Source of the DNA: Petrimonas sulfuriphila
GTDB taxonomy: Bacteria; Bacteroidota; Bacteroidia; Bacteroidales; Dysgonomonadaceae
Length of the DNA: 64,000 nucleotides
NCBI GenBank assembly: GCA_038561985.1
Contig: CP073276.1
Location: 3,348,001-3,412,000 of the forward strand
Reading direction: 5' to 3'
Under the pieces are notes generated by a model. That model searched no databases and was not told the DNA's origin. It saw only the letters and a program-made list of their open reading frames with translations. The translations under genes and the position numbers were made by a program. Shown here piece after piece: positions 1 to 9,234 of this stretch (the stretch's first letter is position 1; every line of letters starts with the position of its first letter).

Positions 1-339
1 AAAAGCAAGGATTTTCAGTACGACCAAATGAGCAACCGCTCGTTACAGTCGTTAAAAAACATCATGGAGTTCGAGGGATATTTCAACACAGCTTCGGAAG
101 AATTCAAGGCACTGGAAGAAAAATTGCAACCCAACCTCGATCGTGACCTGGAACTTTTCAGTAAAGAGATCAGGCAGATGATCGAAACCGAGATTGTTCA
201 GCGGTACTATTACAAAGAAGGTGTACTGATGTATGAGCTGAAGGATGATGCGGCACTGAAGAAGGCCAAAGAAGTGCTGAAAGACAAACAACTTTACGCT
301 CGCACGCTCCAGCCGCAACCCGTAACCGGACCTCAATAA
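1..339 (+). CDS. S41-family carboxy-terminal processing peptidase, C-terminal fragment
   Basis: The reading frame is open from the first base of the window, so the protein begins upstream; 112 residues and a stop are visible. The fragment is a charged helical region with the pattern FSKEIRQMIETEIVQRYYY followed by a short GVLMYELKDDAALKKA stretch. From memory this matches the extreme C-terminal domain of the roughly 550-residue periplasmic S41 (CtpA/Prc-like) peptidases of Bacteroidetes, which trim exported proteins. The PDZ and catalytic Ser/Lys parts lie outside the window, so activity cannot be judged. An internal ATG at 28 is not a likely start because the frame continues upstream without a stop. 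It is followed after 10 bp by the CapA-like gene, so the two are probably cotranscribed. Confidence 0.75.
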   Translation, partial: KSKDFQYDQMSNRSLQSLKNIMEFEGYFNTASEEFKALEEKLQPNLDRDLELFSKEIRQMIETEIVQRYYYKEGVLMYELKDDAALKKAKEVLKDKQLYARTLQPQPVTGPQ

Positions 340-349
340 CCCACTTGCC

Positions 350-1414
350 GTGCGTTTCACTGCTTCAACTTTATTTCTGTTCCTTGCCTTTTCACTTTCA
401 CAAGCCCAGGAGAAACAGGTAAGGTTGATTTTTGCCGGAGACGCTATGCAACACCTGCCGCAAATACGTGCAGCACAAACCCCTGACGGATACAATTACG
501 ATTCCTGTTTTTATTTGCTGAAGGAGAAAATAGCGTCTGCAGACATCGCTTGTGTGAATTTCGAGACCACATTAGCTGGAAAACCTTATTCGGGATATCC
601 ACAATTTAGTGCTCCCGACGAGTTTGCTTCCGGATTGAAAGATGCGGGATTTGATATTTTCTTTCTGGCCAACAACCACGTCGTTGATAAAGGGCGCAGG
701 GGAGTTGAGCGCACACTCGGCGTGCTGGATTCCATCGGGATAAAACATACAGGAGTATTCCGTTCGAAAGACTTCCGGGCATTGAACTACCCTCTTATGG
801 TTATTAAAAACGGTATCCGGATTGCTTTCCTGAACTACACGTACGACACCAACGGACTCCCGGTTACTGCGCCCCATATGGTGAACGTCATCGATACGCT
901 GCAAATGAAAAGCGATTTAAGGCTCACGCAACTTTATAACCCCGATATCGTTATCGCCAATATGCATTGGGGCGATGAATACGTAACCCGTCCGAATGCC
1001 GAACAGAAAAGGCTGGCCAGTTTTCTTTTCAGGAACGGTGTCAGAATCATTATCGGCAATCATCCGCACGTAGTACAACCGTTGGCTAAGAATAAAACAA
1101 ACAACGAGATTGAGACCGTTGTTTATTATTCGCTCGGTAATTTCGTCTCCAACCAGCAAAAAATAAATACCGACGGCGGGGCAATGGCTGAGATAGTTAT
1201 CCATATGGCGGATGATAACAGTCCGGTGAAGATAATATCGTGCAGTTACTCGTTGATCTGGGTGAGAAAACATACCGAAAACGGGAAGTTGAAATACACG
1301 GTCATTCCGGTAGAGGAACACAAAAAAAAGGCAATTCCGGAGCTAACCCCGGAAGAATGGCAAAAAATGAATATCTTTGCAACCAAGGCCGATCAACTAA
1401 TTGGATCGTTTTAA
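350..1414 (+). CDS. CapA-family metallophosphatase-like protein
   Basis: 354 residues starting at a GTG codon; the start is supported by a signal peptide beginning there (hydrophobic FLFLAFSLSQAQ). The calcineurin-like metal-binding motifs of the CapA/PgsA family are visible in order: IFAGDAMQH near the mature N-terminus, NFETTL, FFLANNHVVDKG, NMHWGDEY, IIGNHPHVVQP and YYSLGNFVSNQ. Family members are linked to poly-gamma-glutamate capsule synthesis in Firmicutes, but no pgsB or pgsC partner is here, so the substrate is unknown; a periplasmic phosphoesterase role is the cautious call. It lies 10 bp after the S41 peptidase and 3 bp before the MgtC gene, so the three genes probably form one transcription unit. 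Confidence 0.85.
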   Translation: MRFTASTLFLFLAFSLSQAQEKQVRLIFAGDAMQHLPQIRAAQTPDGYNYDSCFYLLKEKIASADIACVNFETTLAGKPYSGYPQFSAPDEFASGLKDAGFDIFFLANNHVVDKGRRGVERTLGVLDSIGIKHTGVFRSKDFRALNYPLMVIKNGIRIAFLNYTYDTNGLPVTAPHMVNVIDTLQMKSDLRLTQLYNPDIVIANMHWGDEYVTRPNAEQKRLASFLFRNGVRIIIGNHPHVVQPLAKNKTNNEIETVVYYSLGNFVSNQQKINTDGGAMAEIVIHMADDNSPVKIISCSYSLIWVRKHTENGKLKYTVIPVEEHKKKAIPELTPEEWQKMNIFATKADQLIGSF

Positions 1415-1417
1415 GCT

Positions 1418-1873
1418 ATGCCAACATGGGAGTTTGTTTTTCGCCTGCTGGCGGCAGTTGCTGCCGGTGGCGCCGTGGGACTTGAACGTCAAATCAATAA
1501 TAAAAGTGCGGGATTCCGTACCAATACCCTGGTATCGGTAGGTGCCTGTATTTACGTGCTGATCAATGTAATTTTAACCGAAAACGGCGGAGACCCTACC
1601 CGGATAATCGGCCAGATCGTAACGGGAATCGGCTTTCTGGGAGCGGGTGTGATCCTGCACAGGGGCATCAATGTCCAGGGCCTCACCACTGCGGCTACGA
1701 TATGGTGCAGCGCCGCCCTGGGCTCCCTTGCCGGATTGGGTTTGTATGTGGAGCTGTTGATTTCCGCCCTGTTGATTATCCTGGTCAATACGGCCTTCAA
1801 GAAAGCGGACAAATGGTTTATGGGAGAGAAGAAAAAGAAAGCCGGAAATAACAACGATCATTCATTCGAATAG
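1418..1873 (+). CDS. MgtC/SapB-family membrane protein
   Basis: 151 residues with four to five predicted membrane segments and a lysine-rich cytoplasmic tail. The N-terminal MgtC core is clear: an AGGAVGLERQ turn, then SAGFRTNTLVSVGA, and GIGFLGAGVILHRG with GLTTAATIWCSAALG downstream. MgtC proteins of pathogens modulate F1Fo ATPase and survival in low magnesium; the short form lacking the soluble C-terminal domain, as here, is common in environmental bacteria and its function is not settled. The start is 3 bp after the CapA stop, so it is likely translationally coupled. It converges on the DUF1460 gene with only 3 bp between the stops and no obvious terminator. Confidence 0.9.
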   Translation: MPTWEFVFRLLAAVAAGGAVGLERQINNKSAGFRTNTLVSVGACIYVLINVILTENGGDPTRIIGQIVTGIGFLGAGVILHRGINVQGLTTAATIWCSAALGSLAGLGLYVELLISALLIILVNTAFKKADKWFMGEKKKKAGNNNDHSFE

Positions 1874-1876
1874 AAA

Positions 1877-2734
1877 TCAACGGACAAGCATTACCGTGAT
1901 TCCCGTACAGGATTTTTGCTTCTTACAATAATCACTCAACGTTTTTTCATCAATCACCACGTTGTTTTTCGCACTCGATGCGTGGATAAACGTCAGTTTA
2001 CCGTCCTTTTTGTAGGAAAACCCCGTGTGTGTGGTGTCCAACCCTTTGATGGAGGTGGTAAAGGCAATCATCGCCATGTGTGGAATATCTACTTTCGCTG
2101 ACTCTAACTTTTCTTTAGGGAGGTAGTAAAATCCTCCCCTGGCGTTTATCTCGCCTTCAATATTCCTTATTCTTTCGAGCATTTGATCGTCTGTTTTCAA
2201 CAAACGGTAAGCAGTGCGGTGCGAAGTCATAAAATCGATGGTTTTCGTTTCAGATATTCCACCCAACCGTTGGCTTGCTTCCGATAAAATTTTCTTTTTC
2301 ACGTTATCGTAAATCCAGTCAGAAGTGTAATGCAGCCGGGAATCGTAACCATCGACAACACCATTTCTATACCTGATTCGTTTTAGTTGCGAAGCAAAAT
2401 TGTCAAACGAAAGATCGTCCGAAACAACTGTGTTGGCAAGGGCAATAACTGTTTCCACAAAAGTCACACAATCGAATTCCCGTAAATTTATCACCAGTCT
2501 TTCGGTATCGTTTTTATCCAAAGTCCCGGTAACATAAGGCGCATTGAGAAAAAATTCCGCTGTCTGTTGCAAAATCAGTTCTTTTGATTTTGACCGGATA
2601 GGGTCTATGTGTTTTCTGTAATGCTCGAAAATAATTTTGTCCTGCGGTTCCCAATCGATGGATTGGGTAAAGGAGACCTGAACATCAAAAAAAAATGAGA
2701 AAAATAAGAAAAGATGAATGGGTTTAGGCAACAT
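1877..2734 (-). CDS. DUF1460 exported amidase-like protein (NlpC/P60-like fold)
   Basis: 285 residues with an N-terminal signal sequence (PIHLFLFFSFFF...). The DUF1460 signature is present: the nucleophile-type motif REFDCVTFVETVIALAN near residue 95 and a later THTGFSYKKDGKLTFIHASS segment that would supply the histidine of a Cys-His papain-like site. Structures of this family show an N-acetylmuramoyl-L-alanine amidase / peptidase-like fold, so a role in the periplasm in peptidoglycan turnover is likely; the substrate is inferred, not shown. It follows the uracil-DNA glycosylase gene after 24 bp on the same strand and is probably transcribed with it. Confidence 0.85.
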   Translation of the reverse strand: MLPKPIHLFLFFSFFFDVQVSFTQSIDWEPQDKIIFEHYRKHIDPIRSKSKELILQQTAEFFLNAPYVTGTLDKNDTERLVINLREFDCVTFVETVIALANTVVSDDLSFDNFASQLKRIRYRNGVVDGYDSRLHYTSDWIYDNVKKKILSEASQRLGGISETKTIDFMTSHRTAYRLLKTDDQMLERIRNIEGEINARGGFYYLPKEKLESAKVDIPHMAMIAFTTSIKGLDTTHTGFSYKKDGKLTFIHASSAKNNVVIDEKTLSDYCKKQKSCTGITVMLVR

Positions 2735-2758
2735 TTGAAGATTTGTTGAAGTTTACAT

Positions 2759-3421
2759 TTACCAATCTATGGGGGAAATACCGTGAGCCCGTAAATACGT
2801 ATTTGTTTTACTAAAATGCTTGTTTCCAAAGAATCCCCGATGTGCAGATAATGGCGAAGGGTGCGGGGATTTCAACACAAGATGTCTATTCGTATCAACA
2901 ACGGAACCTTTACGCTGTGCATAGGCTCCCCAAAGGAGGAAAACCAGATTTTCACGTTCGTTGGCGAGGTGATAAATAGCGGAATCGGTAAATTCTTCCC
3001 ATCCTTTGTGTTGGTGTGAGCCGGCCTGATGGGCACGGACAGTTAGCGTTGCATTCAATAAAAGAACCCCCTGCCTGCTCCATCTTTCCAAGTTTCCCGA
3101 TGCCGGAACGGGGTTTCCTAAATCGTTGTGAATCTCTTTGTATATATTGACCAGCGATGGAGGAATTTGTACTCCATCGTTCACTGAAAAACACAATCCA
3201 TGAGCCTGTCCGGGTTCGTGATACGGATCTTGACCCACAATAACCACCTTTACCTGCTCAAAAGGGCATTGGTCAAAAGAGTTAAAAATCAGCTTTGCCG
3301 GCGGATAAACGGCTCGTGTGGAATACTCCTGCCGTACGAAATCAGTCAGGGTTTTAAAATAAGGTTTTTCAAACTCTTCACTCAGTCGTTGTTTCCAGCT
3401 CTCTTCTATTTTTACAGTCAT
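2759..3421 (-). CDS. ung: Uracil-DNA glycosylase, family 1
   Basis: 220 residues, the usual length for family-1 UDG. It removes uracil from DNA in the first step of base-excision repair. All diagnostic motifs are present: the water-activating loop [18 protein letters not shown] (catalytic Asp in GQDPYH) near residue 65, the LLLNATLTV strand with the uracil-recognising Asn, and the leucine-intercalation loop [15 protein letters not shown] near residue 185. The start ATG gives a normal N-terminus. The gene precedes the DUF1460 gene by 24 bp on the same strand. Confidence 0.97.
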   Translation of the reverse strand: MTVKIEESWKQRLSEEFEKPYFKTLTDFVRQEYSTRAVYPPAKLIFNSFDQCPFEQVKVVIVGQDPYHEPGQAHGLCFSVNDGVQIPPSLVNIYKEIHNDLGNPVPASGNLERWSRQGVLLLNATLTVRAHQAGSHQHKGWEEFTDSAIYHLANERENLVFLLWGAYAQRKGSVVDTNRHLVLKSPHPSPLSAHRGFFGNKHFSKTNTYLRAHGISPIDW

Positions 3422-3467
3422 AACGGTTTATAAAGCTAGACTATTGCTTGCTAAGGCATGACTCATG

Positions 3468-3499
3468 CAGGCTTAAGCATTGTCTGTTCGCATAGCCTG
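3468..3499. repeat. Inverted repeat between asnA and ung
   Basis: The 167-bp spacer between asnA (-) and ung (-) has a 6-bp inverted repeat CAGGCT ... AGCCTG (3468-3473 and 3494-3499), preceded by the small palindrome GCATGACTCATGC (3456-3468). Neither is followed by a T run on the minus strand, so they are not convincing terminators; they may be leader structure for ung or chance. Confidence 0.3.
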
Positions 3500-3588
3500 A
3501 CGCAACAGTTGGTTTTTGGTGAGTAAAAATACAAAAAAACAAGCAGAAACAGGAATTTTCAATGAAATTCAACAGAAAAGTCTTCGGC

Positions 3589-4626
3589 TTATATCAGGAA
3601 GATATCGTTCTCTGCAGCTTCTCTTCTCATTTCTTTCGACCATATGCTGGCCTGGATCTCCCCGATATGCGCTTTACGCAAATAGTACATACACAAGCGT
3701 GACTGTCCTATCCCTCCACCTATGGAAAGGGGAAGTTCATCGTTGACCAACCGTTTGTGAAAAAACAAACGGAGTTTTTCCTCCTGATTTTTGATTTTTA
3801 ACTGCTTCAACAAGGCTTTCTTGTCCACCCGAATTCCCATGGATGACAGTTCCACAGCCCTATCTAGCACGGAGTTCCAAACAAGCAAATCGCCATTCAA
3901 TCCCTCGAAACCCTCCTCGTTGAGTGTTGTCCAGTCGTCGTAATCGGCAGAACGTCCATCGTGTGGCTCACCGTTAGATAAGCTCCCCCCGATACCAATA
4001 ATAAAAACGGCTCCGCATTCTCTTGCTATGGCATCTTCTCGTTCCTTTGCCGCCAGATCCGGATATTTTTGCAACAAATCTTCAGAAGAAATGAAGGTTA
4101 TTTCGCGTGGAAGCTCAGGTGTTAACTGAGGAAAATATTCATGTACCAGATATTCGGTACGGAGCATAGCGCTGTAAATCCGCTTTACAACATCTTTCAG
4201 GAACGTAACCGTTCTTTCTTTTTCATCGATTACCAACTCCCAATCCCACTGGTCAACATAAAGCGAATGCAGGTTGTCCAATTCTTCATCAGCTCTGATA
4301 GCATTCATGTCGGTATAAATACCATACCCCTTTTCTATTCCGTAATCGGCCAGAGTCATTCTTTTCCATTTGGCAAGAGAATGTACAATTTCAGCAACGG
4401 TATCGTTCATATCCTTAATAGGAAAACTCACCGGACGCTCTATTCCATTCAGGTCGTCGTTGATTCCGGTTCCCTTTTCCACAAAAAGAGGTGCGGTAAC
4501 ACGCCGTAAACGTAACTCCGATGCTAAATTTTGCTGAAAAAAATCCTTGATTTTTTTAATTCCAAGCTCCGTCTGCCTTAGATTTAACAAGGGTTTATAT
4601 CCTTTTGGAACAATCAGGTTTGACAT
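3589..4626 (-). CDS. asnA: Aspartate--ammonia ligase (asparagine synthetase A)
   Basis: 345 residues from the start MSNLIVPKGYKPLL. It makes asparagine from aspartate, ammonia and ATP and is related to class II aminoacyl-tRNA synthetases. Family features visible are the LRLRRVTAPLFVEKGTG segment near residue 38, the WDWELVIDEKERT block, FIIGIGGSLSNGEPHDGR, the DDWTTLNEEG block, and the C-terminal class-II motif SIGGGIGQSRLCMYYLRKAHIGEIQ with its ATP-binding arginine. A longer frame could start at 4656, but that codon lies inside the -7 element of the promoter at 4654-4684, so 4626 is the start. Confidence 0.96.
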   Translation of the reverse strand: MSNLIVPKGYKPLLNLRQTELGIKKIKDFFQQNLASELRLRRVTAPLFVEKGTGINDDLNGIERPVSFPIKDMNDTVAEIVHSLAKWKRMTLADYGIEKGYGIYTDMNAIRADEELDNLHSLYVDQWDWELVIDEKERTVTFLKDVVKRIYSAMLRTEYLVHEYFPQLTPELPREITFISSEDLLQKYPDLAAKEREDAIARECGAVFIIGIGGSLSNGEPHDGRSADYDDWTTLNEEGFEGLNGDLLVWNSVLDRAVELSSMGIRVDKKALLKQLKIKNQEEKLRLFFHKRLVNDELPLSIGGGIGQSRLCMYYLRKAHIGEIQASIWSKEMRREAAENDIFLI

Positions 4627-4653
4627 TTTATACCGTTTTGATGTAATCGTCTG

Positions 4654-4684
4654 CAAAGATACATCAATTATTCAGTTTGTCAAA
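4654..4684 (-). promoter_or_regulatory. asnA promoter (Bacteroidetes -33/-7 type)
   Basis: Read on the minus strand: TTTG (4684-4681), a 19-bp spacer, then TATCTTTG (4661-4654), matching the Bacteroidetes consensus TTTG-N19-TAnnTTTG. Transcription would start near 4648, giving a leader of about 20 nt to the ATG at 4626. Confidence 0.75.
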
Positions 4685-4744
4685 TATTTTCATCACAAAT
4701 ACTCATTTTGACAATTTTTTTAATAAAATAAGATCAAAAGAGCA

Positions 4745-5656
4745 TTAAACCTCTAGTTTGCCTATTATTTCGCTGACTGACTTCAAATTATGCCTATCCA
4801 GGTAATCGGTAATTCCGTCGATTACTTTCATGGAAACCGCAGGATCTATAAAGTTATAGGTCCCGATTTGTATGGCTGTCGACCCGGCAAGCATAAATTC
4901 AATGGCATCGGCTGCATTTGAAATTCCTCCCATCCCGATAACCGGAATTTTCACGGCATTGTATACTTGCCAAACCATTCGCAGCGCGATAGGCTTTATA
5001 CACGGACCCGACAACCCTCCCGTCACGGTGGAGAGCCTGGGCCTTCTGGTTTCCGCATCGATAGCCATTCCCAGAAATGTATTTACCAGCGAGACAGAAT
5101 CAGCCCCCTCATCCTCAACCGCTCTCGCAATATCAGCTATATCGGTAACGTTGGGCGATAACTTTACAATCAATGTCTTATGGTAAACATTGCGAACTGC
5201 TCTGGTAACGTTTGCAGCCGACTGGCACGAAGTACCAAAAGCCATTCCGCCCTCTTTGATGTTGGGGCAGGAAATGTTCAGTTCAATGGCAGGAACTTTA
5301 TCCAAATCGGCCAGTCTTTCGGAACATTTTACGTAATCATCGAGCGTTGAGCCCGATACATTAACGATTATGCAGGTATTGTACCCTTTTATTCCGGGAT
5401 AAATATGTTCGACAAAGTAGTCCACACCTTTATTTTGCAAGCCGACAGAATTAAGCATTCCGGAAGGTGTTTCAGCCATCCTGGGATAGTCGTTGCCTTG
5501 TCTCGGCTCCAGGGTAGTTCCCTTGACAAAAATTGCCCCCAACCGGTTCAAGTCAATGAAATCAGCATATTCCACTCCGTAACCGAAGGTTCCCGATGCC
5601 GTGGTTACCGGATTTTGCAATTCCAGTTCTCCGATATTTACTTTTAATCGATCCAT
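4745..5656 (-). CDS. pyrD: Dihydroorotate dehydrogenase, class 1B catalytic subunit
   Basis: 303 residues. It oxidises dihydroorotate to orotate in pyrimidine synthesis, passing electrons to NAD+ through PyrK. Visible motifs: [15 protein letters not shown] near residue 20, the substrate and FMN loop [13 protein letters not shown], the active-site base loop [13 protein letters not shown] (Cys rather than Ser, as in class 1B enzymes), [10 protein letters not shown], and the phosphate-binding [19 protein letters not shown] near the C-terminus. The start overlaps the end of pyrK by 13 nt, so the two subunits are translationally coupled. Confidence 0.97.
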   Translation of the reverse strand: MDRLKVNIGELELQNPVTTASGTFGYGVEYADFIDLNRLGAIFVKGTTLEPRQGNDYPRMAETPSGMLNSVGLQNKGVDYFVEHIYPGIKGYNTCIIVNVSGSTLDDYVKCSERLADLDKVPAIELNISCPNIKEGGMAFGTSCQSAANVTRAVRNVYHKTLIVKLSPNVTDIADIARAVEDEGADSVSLVNTFLGMAIDAETRRPRLSTVTGGLSGPCIKPIALRMVWQVYNAVKIPVIGMGGISNAADAIEFMLAGSTAIQIGTYNFIDPAVSMKVIDGITDYLDRHNLKSVSEIIGKLEV

Positions 5657-6417
5657 GTGAGTTCGTTAATGTTAAAGACGGGTCCATCGGTGCAGGCGCA
5701 AAGATTTCCCCGGGTTGTTTTCTCGATACAACAGAGGCAAGCTCCGAAACCGCACGCCATAAGATTTTCCAATGATGCTTCACATCCGGTTTTGTTCGTG
5801 CGTGCATACCGGGCTACCGCCACCATCATAGGTTTTGGTCCGCATGTATAAATAAAGTCGTATACGTTGTTCCGAAGAACAGAATGATCGGTTACAAATC
5901 CTTTTTCGCCCAACGATCCGTCCTCAGTAGTACAGTACACTGTTCCCAACGCCTCAAAATCACTCAATTGAAGTATATCCCTTTGGGAACGTCCCCCTAA
6001 CAGGAACTCGGGAGAATACCCTTTTTCATTGAGTTTTTTCCCCAGAAAAAGCATGGGAGCAGTGCCCACTCCCCCTCCCACAAGCAGGTATTTGCCCTCT
6101 TTCTTCGGAATGGTAAAGGAGTTGCCCAGCGGAAAAATCAGATTCAATAGTTGACCTGCAGGTGTTTCACATATTTTTCGGGTTCCTTCACCCACACGCT
6201 GTATCAAAAGCCACATTTCATTTTTTTCCTTATCTACAAAGTTTATGGATATAGGCCTTCGAAGAAACACATTGCCTGAATTACTTACTAAAACCTGAAC
6301 AAACTGTCCCGGAAACATATCGGGCAACGTATCATTATCTGCCGGAGTAACCTTGATCAGGTTGTTCTGGTAATTAAGAGGTTCGTTTGAGCGAACAATG
6401 AAGTCGAGTACTTTCAT
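5644..6417 (-). CDS. pyrK: Dihydroorotate dehydrogenase electron-transfer subunit
   Basis: 257 residues from the start [10 protein letters not shown]. It is the FAD and [2Fe-2S] subunit that couples PyrD to NAD+. Seen: a ferredoxin-reductase-type FAD domain (GQFVQVLVS, then LRRPISI), the NAD-binding glycine loop [19 protein letters not shown], and a C-terminal iron-sulphur cluster loop with [10 protein letters not shown] and a later Cys in CACTDGPVF. The frame is open upstream to 6507, but that extension runs through the terminator hairpin of the preceding gene (6487-6515), so the ATG at 6417 is preferred. It ends inside pyrD. Confidence 0.95.
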   Translation of the reverse strand: MKVLDFIVRSNEPLNYQNNLIKVTPADNDTLPDMFPGQFVQVLVSNSGNVFLRRPISINFVDKEKNEMWLLIQRVGEGTRKICETPAGQLLNLIFPLGNSFTIPKKEGKYLLVGGGVGTAPMLFLGKKLNEKGYSPEFLLGGRSQRDILQLSDFEALGTVYCTTEDGSLGEKGFVTDHSVLRNNVYDFIYTCGPKPMMVAVARYARTNKTGCEASLENLMACGFGACLCCIEKTTRGNLCACTDGPVFNINELTWID

Positions 6418-6477
6418 CGGTGAAAACTTTATTGGGTACAAATTTACACTATAATTTTCAATTCCTGCACAGGCGCA

Positions 6478-6516
6478 CAAAAATAAAACCAGGCTTGCAA
6501 AGGGCAAACCTGGTTC
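6478..6516 (-). terminator. Intrinsic terminator of the methyltransferase gene
   Basis: Arms AACCAGG (6487-6493) and CCTGGTT (6509-6515), extended by an inner TTGC/GCAA pairing. On the minus strand the hairpin is followed by TTTTATTTTT (complement of 6479-6488). It lies 38 bp past the stop of the methyltransferase and separates that gene from pyrKD. Confidence 0.8.
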
Positions 6517-6553
6517 TGAAGCAGGATTACGGTTTTTTAAAAACCCCTTTTCT

Positions 6554-7102
6554 CTATTTTATCCGGCTGCTATCCTTTCTTTTGGGAACCGTCCACAAAT
6601 ATACCGTTCTGCCATCTACTGATACCTGCTTATCTGGCTTCCAGTCACCCATGTCAAAAGCATGAGAAACAACCCTGCTTCCCGGGTTCATTTCTTTCAG
6701 TATTTTCGGCATTAATTTCAGGTTGACATCCGGTAGCAGATAAAGGGTTAGCACAGTAGCTTTACTGAAATCAAAATCGAAAAGATTTCCTTCGTAAAAT
6801 TTCACTTTCTTTTCTACTCCTTTTTTCTTAGCATAAGCATTGGCCTCCTCAATCCTTTCCGGGTTCAGATCCACTCCTATCCCGGTAGCTCCATATTTTT
6901 TGGCAGCAGTTATCACTATACGCCCATCACCGCATCCCAAATCGTAAACGACATCGCTCCTGTTTACTTTTGCCAAATCAAGCATAACATCTACCACCTC
7001 CATCGGAGTAGGAACATAGGGAACGTCAAGATCTATCTGGGCATTTAACTGTGTGAATGCCAACGTGAATAACAAAACAAACAAGCACTTGACTGATTTC
7101 AT
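6554..7102 (-). CDS. Exported class I SAM-dependent methyltransferase
   Basis: 182 residues with a signal peptide (CLFVLLFTLAFTQLNAQ). The Rossmann-type methyltransferase core is clear: YVPTPMEVVDVMLDLA, then motif I VYDLGCGDGRIVITAAKK near residue 55, an acidic end of strand 2 (GIGVDLNPERIEEA) and FYEGNLFDFDF. Close relatives in Bacteroidetes are annotated only as class I SAM-dependent methyltransferases. A SAM-dependent enzyme outside the cytoplasm would lack its cofactor, so either the N-terminal segment acts as an anchor with the domain inside, or the substrate and location are unusual. A terminator follows. Confidence 0.8.
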   Translation of the reverse strand: MKSVKCLFVLLFTLAFTQLNAQIDLDVPYVPTPMEVVDVMLDLAKVNRSDVVYDLGCGDGRIVITAAKKYGATGIGVDLNPERIEEANAYAKKKGVEKKVKFYEGNLFDFDFSKATVLTLYLLPDVNLKLMPKILKEMNPGSRVVSHAFDMGDWKPDKQVSVDGRTVYLWTVPKRKDSSRIK

Positions 7103-7217
7103 GTTGTGTAATTTTTAATTGTTAGAAAATAAGGGTCTTATGTAATAAATCAACGGGTACCGTTAATTGTTCAACCGATGTAAGAATAAATAAGGTAAAA
7201 TTAACAATTTAAGACTG

Positions 7218-8627
7218 TTAATCCTTCCTGGCTACAATCTTGTTTTTGAAAAGAAGGTAAAAAATCAGCCCGATGATTAAAAGTGCCGCCCCCAATAAAG
7301 CACCTTTGCCGGTATAAGACAGACTCGAATAAAGTAAATATCCACAAAACACAACAAACAAGAGCGGGGTTACCGGGAACAACGGAACTTTGAACGGTCG
7401 TGGTACGTCAGGCATCTTTACCCGCAGTACAATCAATCCAATGCCCATACACAAAAAGAAAAACCAAAAAACGGGTGCTGTAAAATCGACCATGGATTCG
7501 AATCCGCTCCGGCTAAATGCTCCGAAAATTATAAGCAAAACAGCAATGACACCTTGAATAAGAAGGGAATTGAGCGGCGCAGACTTTCTTTCGTTCCATT
7601 TTCCGAGAGTGGCAAACAGACTGAAATCTTTTCCCAGTGCATAATTGGATCGTGCACCCGTAAAAATAGTTGTGTTTAATGATGTTAAAGCAGAGAATAT
7701 TACCAGCAAGCCTATTAAAACAACCCCTTTTTTTCCAAGCGTAACCCTCATCATATCCACCCCAACGGCATCCGACGCAGCCATCCCAGGAAGTCCCAAC
7801 ACATTCAAAAAAGCCATATTGATAAGAAGGTACACCGCGGTTATGATCAAAATACCCGCAACCAGCACAAATACCATCTTCCTACTGCCAGCCTTCAACT
7901 CCGAAGAGACATAAGCTGCCTCATTCCATCCGCCAAAAGTCAATAAAACAAAAATAAGAGCCAGGCTGAATGATTGAAAAGAGGGCGATGATTCAATACC
8001 CGGAGAGGCTGTTGACGAAATATCGGGCTCTACAAAAAAACCCACTACGATGATGATCAGTATGCCGGTAAACTGCAATGCGGACAGAAGCTTTTGAAGG
8101 CCAGTTCCGAATTGAATTCCCAGCCTATTTACCAGGGTGAGCAGAACCACTACGAGAACAGCATAAAAAGAGGCTGAATGTTCGCCAAACGATAGCAGTT
8201 TCGACATATAGTCACCCGCAATATAAGCCAGTATAGCAATGGAGCCTGTTTGAATAACCGCAATACGCGCCCAGGCAAACAAGAAAGAGAACCCATTACC
8301 AAACGCCATTCTTAAAAAATGGTAATCGCCTCCAGCACTGGGAAAGGCAGAGCTAAGCTCCGAATAGCAAAGCGCACCGGCAAGAGAAACCAGGCCTCCC
8401 AGCACCCAGACACTCAAGAACCAAAATCCATCGGGAGTGTTCGCTGCAACCACCGACGGTGTTCTGAAAATTCCAGCACCGATCACAATGCCTGTAATCA
8501 GAACAATAGCGTCTATAAGGCGTAATGTAGGTTTGGGAGCTGCGGGCGGACATATCTCGTTTTGATCCGAAGAAATCCTGCTGTCAACTGTTGATCCGTT
8601 GCCTGTATTTGCGTTGTTCTTTTGCAT
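7218..8627 (-). CDS. APC-superfamily amino acid permease
   Basis: 469 residues with about 12 membrane-spanning segments. The first helix region LRLIDAIVLITGIVIGAGIFRTPS carries the unwound-helix glycine signature (GxGIFR) of the APC/LAT family, followed by a GALCYSELSSAFPSAGGDYHFLR motif. Substrate cannot be told from sequence; LAT-like members exchange or import neutral amino acids. The N-terminal 30 residues are hydrophilic. A -7 element TATCTTTG lies at 8658-8651 on the minus strand, 24 bp before the start. There is no transport partner next to it. Confidence 0.88.
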   Translation of the reverse strand: MQKNNANTGNGSTVDSRISSDQNEICPPAAPKPTLRLIDAIVLITGIVIGAGIFRTPSVVAANTPDGFWFLSVWVLGGLVSLAGALCYSELSSAFPSAGGDYHFLRMAFGNGFSFLFAWARIAVIQTGSIAILAYIAGDYMSKLLSFGEHSASFYAVLVVVLLTLVNRLGIQFGTGLQKLLSALQFTGILIIIVVGFFVEPDISSTASPGIESSPSFQSFSLALIFVLLTFGGWNEAAYVSSELKAGSRKMVFVLVAGILIITAVYLLINMAFLNVLGLPGMAASDAVGVDMMRVTLGKKGVVLIGLLVIFSALTSLNTTIFTGARSNYALGKDFSLFATLGKWNERKSAPLNSLLIQGVIAVLLIIFGAFSRSGFESMVDFTAPVFWFFFLCMGIGLIVLRVKMPDVPRPFKVPLFPVTPLLFVVFCGYLLYSSLSYTGKGALLGAALLIIGLIFYLLFKNKIVARKD

Positions 8628-8650
8628 AACACCATCAGTTATCGCAAATC

Positions 8651-8658
8651 CAAAGATA
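8651..8658 (-). promoter_or_regulatory. -7 element of the APC permease gene
   Basis: TATCTTTG on the minus strand matches TAnnTTTG. I see no good -33 TTTG at the right distance, so the call rests on the -7 box and its position 24 bp before the start codon. Confidence 0.5.
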
Positions 8659-8775
8659 CAAATAATTAATTTATTAATGTTCTACAGGTATCCGTCAAAT
8701 AAAACAAGGGTTCCGGATTGAACGGGAAAGGAAATTTAATTTTTGAGGAATAGGGAAAGCGTCAAAAACAACACA

Positions 8776-9234
8776 TTATTTAACCGGCTGCGGTACAAAA
8801 GTTTCAAATGTGCTGTCGTTGTAATAAATAATTATTTGCCTGATTTTTTTATCATTATTTTTCTGAGCATCAATAATCTTATTTTCAATAACTTGAATAT
8901 TTTTTTCAGGCTTATTAACGTCAATTCCTTCAGGTTTAACGACCGTTTCTTTCTCCTGGAGTGTTGCAGGAGGGCCCTGATGGAATAAATCATGTTCTTT
9001 AGGTATAGAATCCATATCAAATCCATCTTTATACATCTGTCCTGTACCATTGATTAGCCACTCAGTATTGATGTACGGCATTCCTGATAAAATTTTGGTA
9101 ACGACATCGAGGCTAGGGTTGTTTCTTCCGTTTAGAATATGAGAAATATTGGCCCGGTTAATCTGAAGTCTATCGGCAAATTTTGCCGGCGTCAAATTTT
9201 CATTTTCCATTATTTGTCTAATTCGTTCTCTCAT
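8776..9234 (-). CDS. XRE-family helix-turn-helix protein
   Basis: 152 residues. The N-terminal 65 residues are a Cro/CI-type DNA-binding domain: MRERIRQIMENENLTPAKFAD, then the recognition helix region INRANISHILNGRNNPS. The middle is a polar linker rich in Lys, Glu and Asp; the end (IRQIIIYYNDSTFETFVPQ) looks like a small beta structure. No effector domain is recognised. Such stand-alone HTH proteins are common in Bacteroidales; the target is unknown. A -7 element TACATTTG sits at 9291-9284. Upstream is the large AT-rich spacer with two inverted repeats, a plausible binding region. Confidence 0.8.
   Translation of the reverse strand: MRERIRQIMENENLTPAKFADRLQINRANISHILNGRNNPSLDVVTKILSGMPYINTEWLINGTGQMYKDGFDMDSIPKEHDLFHQGPPATLQEKETVVKPEGIDVNKPEKNIQVIENKIIDAQKNNDKKIRQIIIYYNDSTFETFVPQPVK

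Noticed and set aside
4627-4656. Longer AsnA form starting at 4656
   Set aside because: This start codon lies within the -7 promoter element, so the mRNA begins after it.
5644-6507. Longer PyrK form with an N-terminal signal-like segment
   Set aside because: The extension would be translated from the terminator hairpin of the gene upstream and is not seen in the family; ATG 6417 fits.
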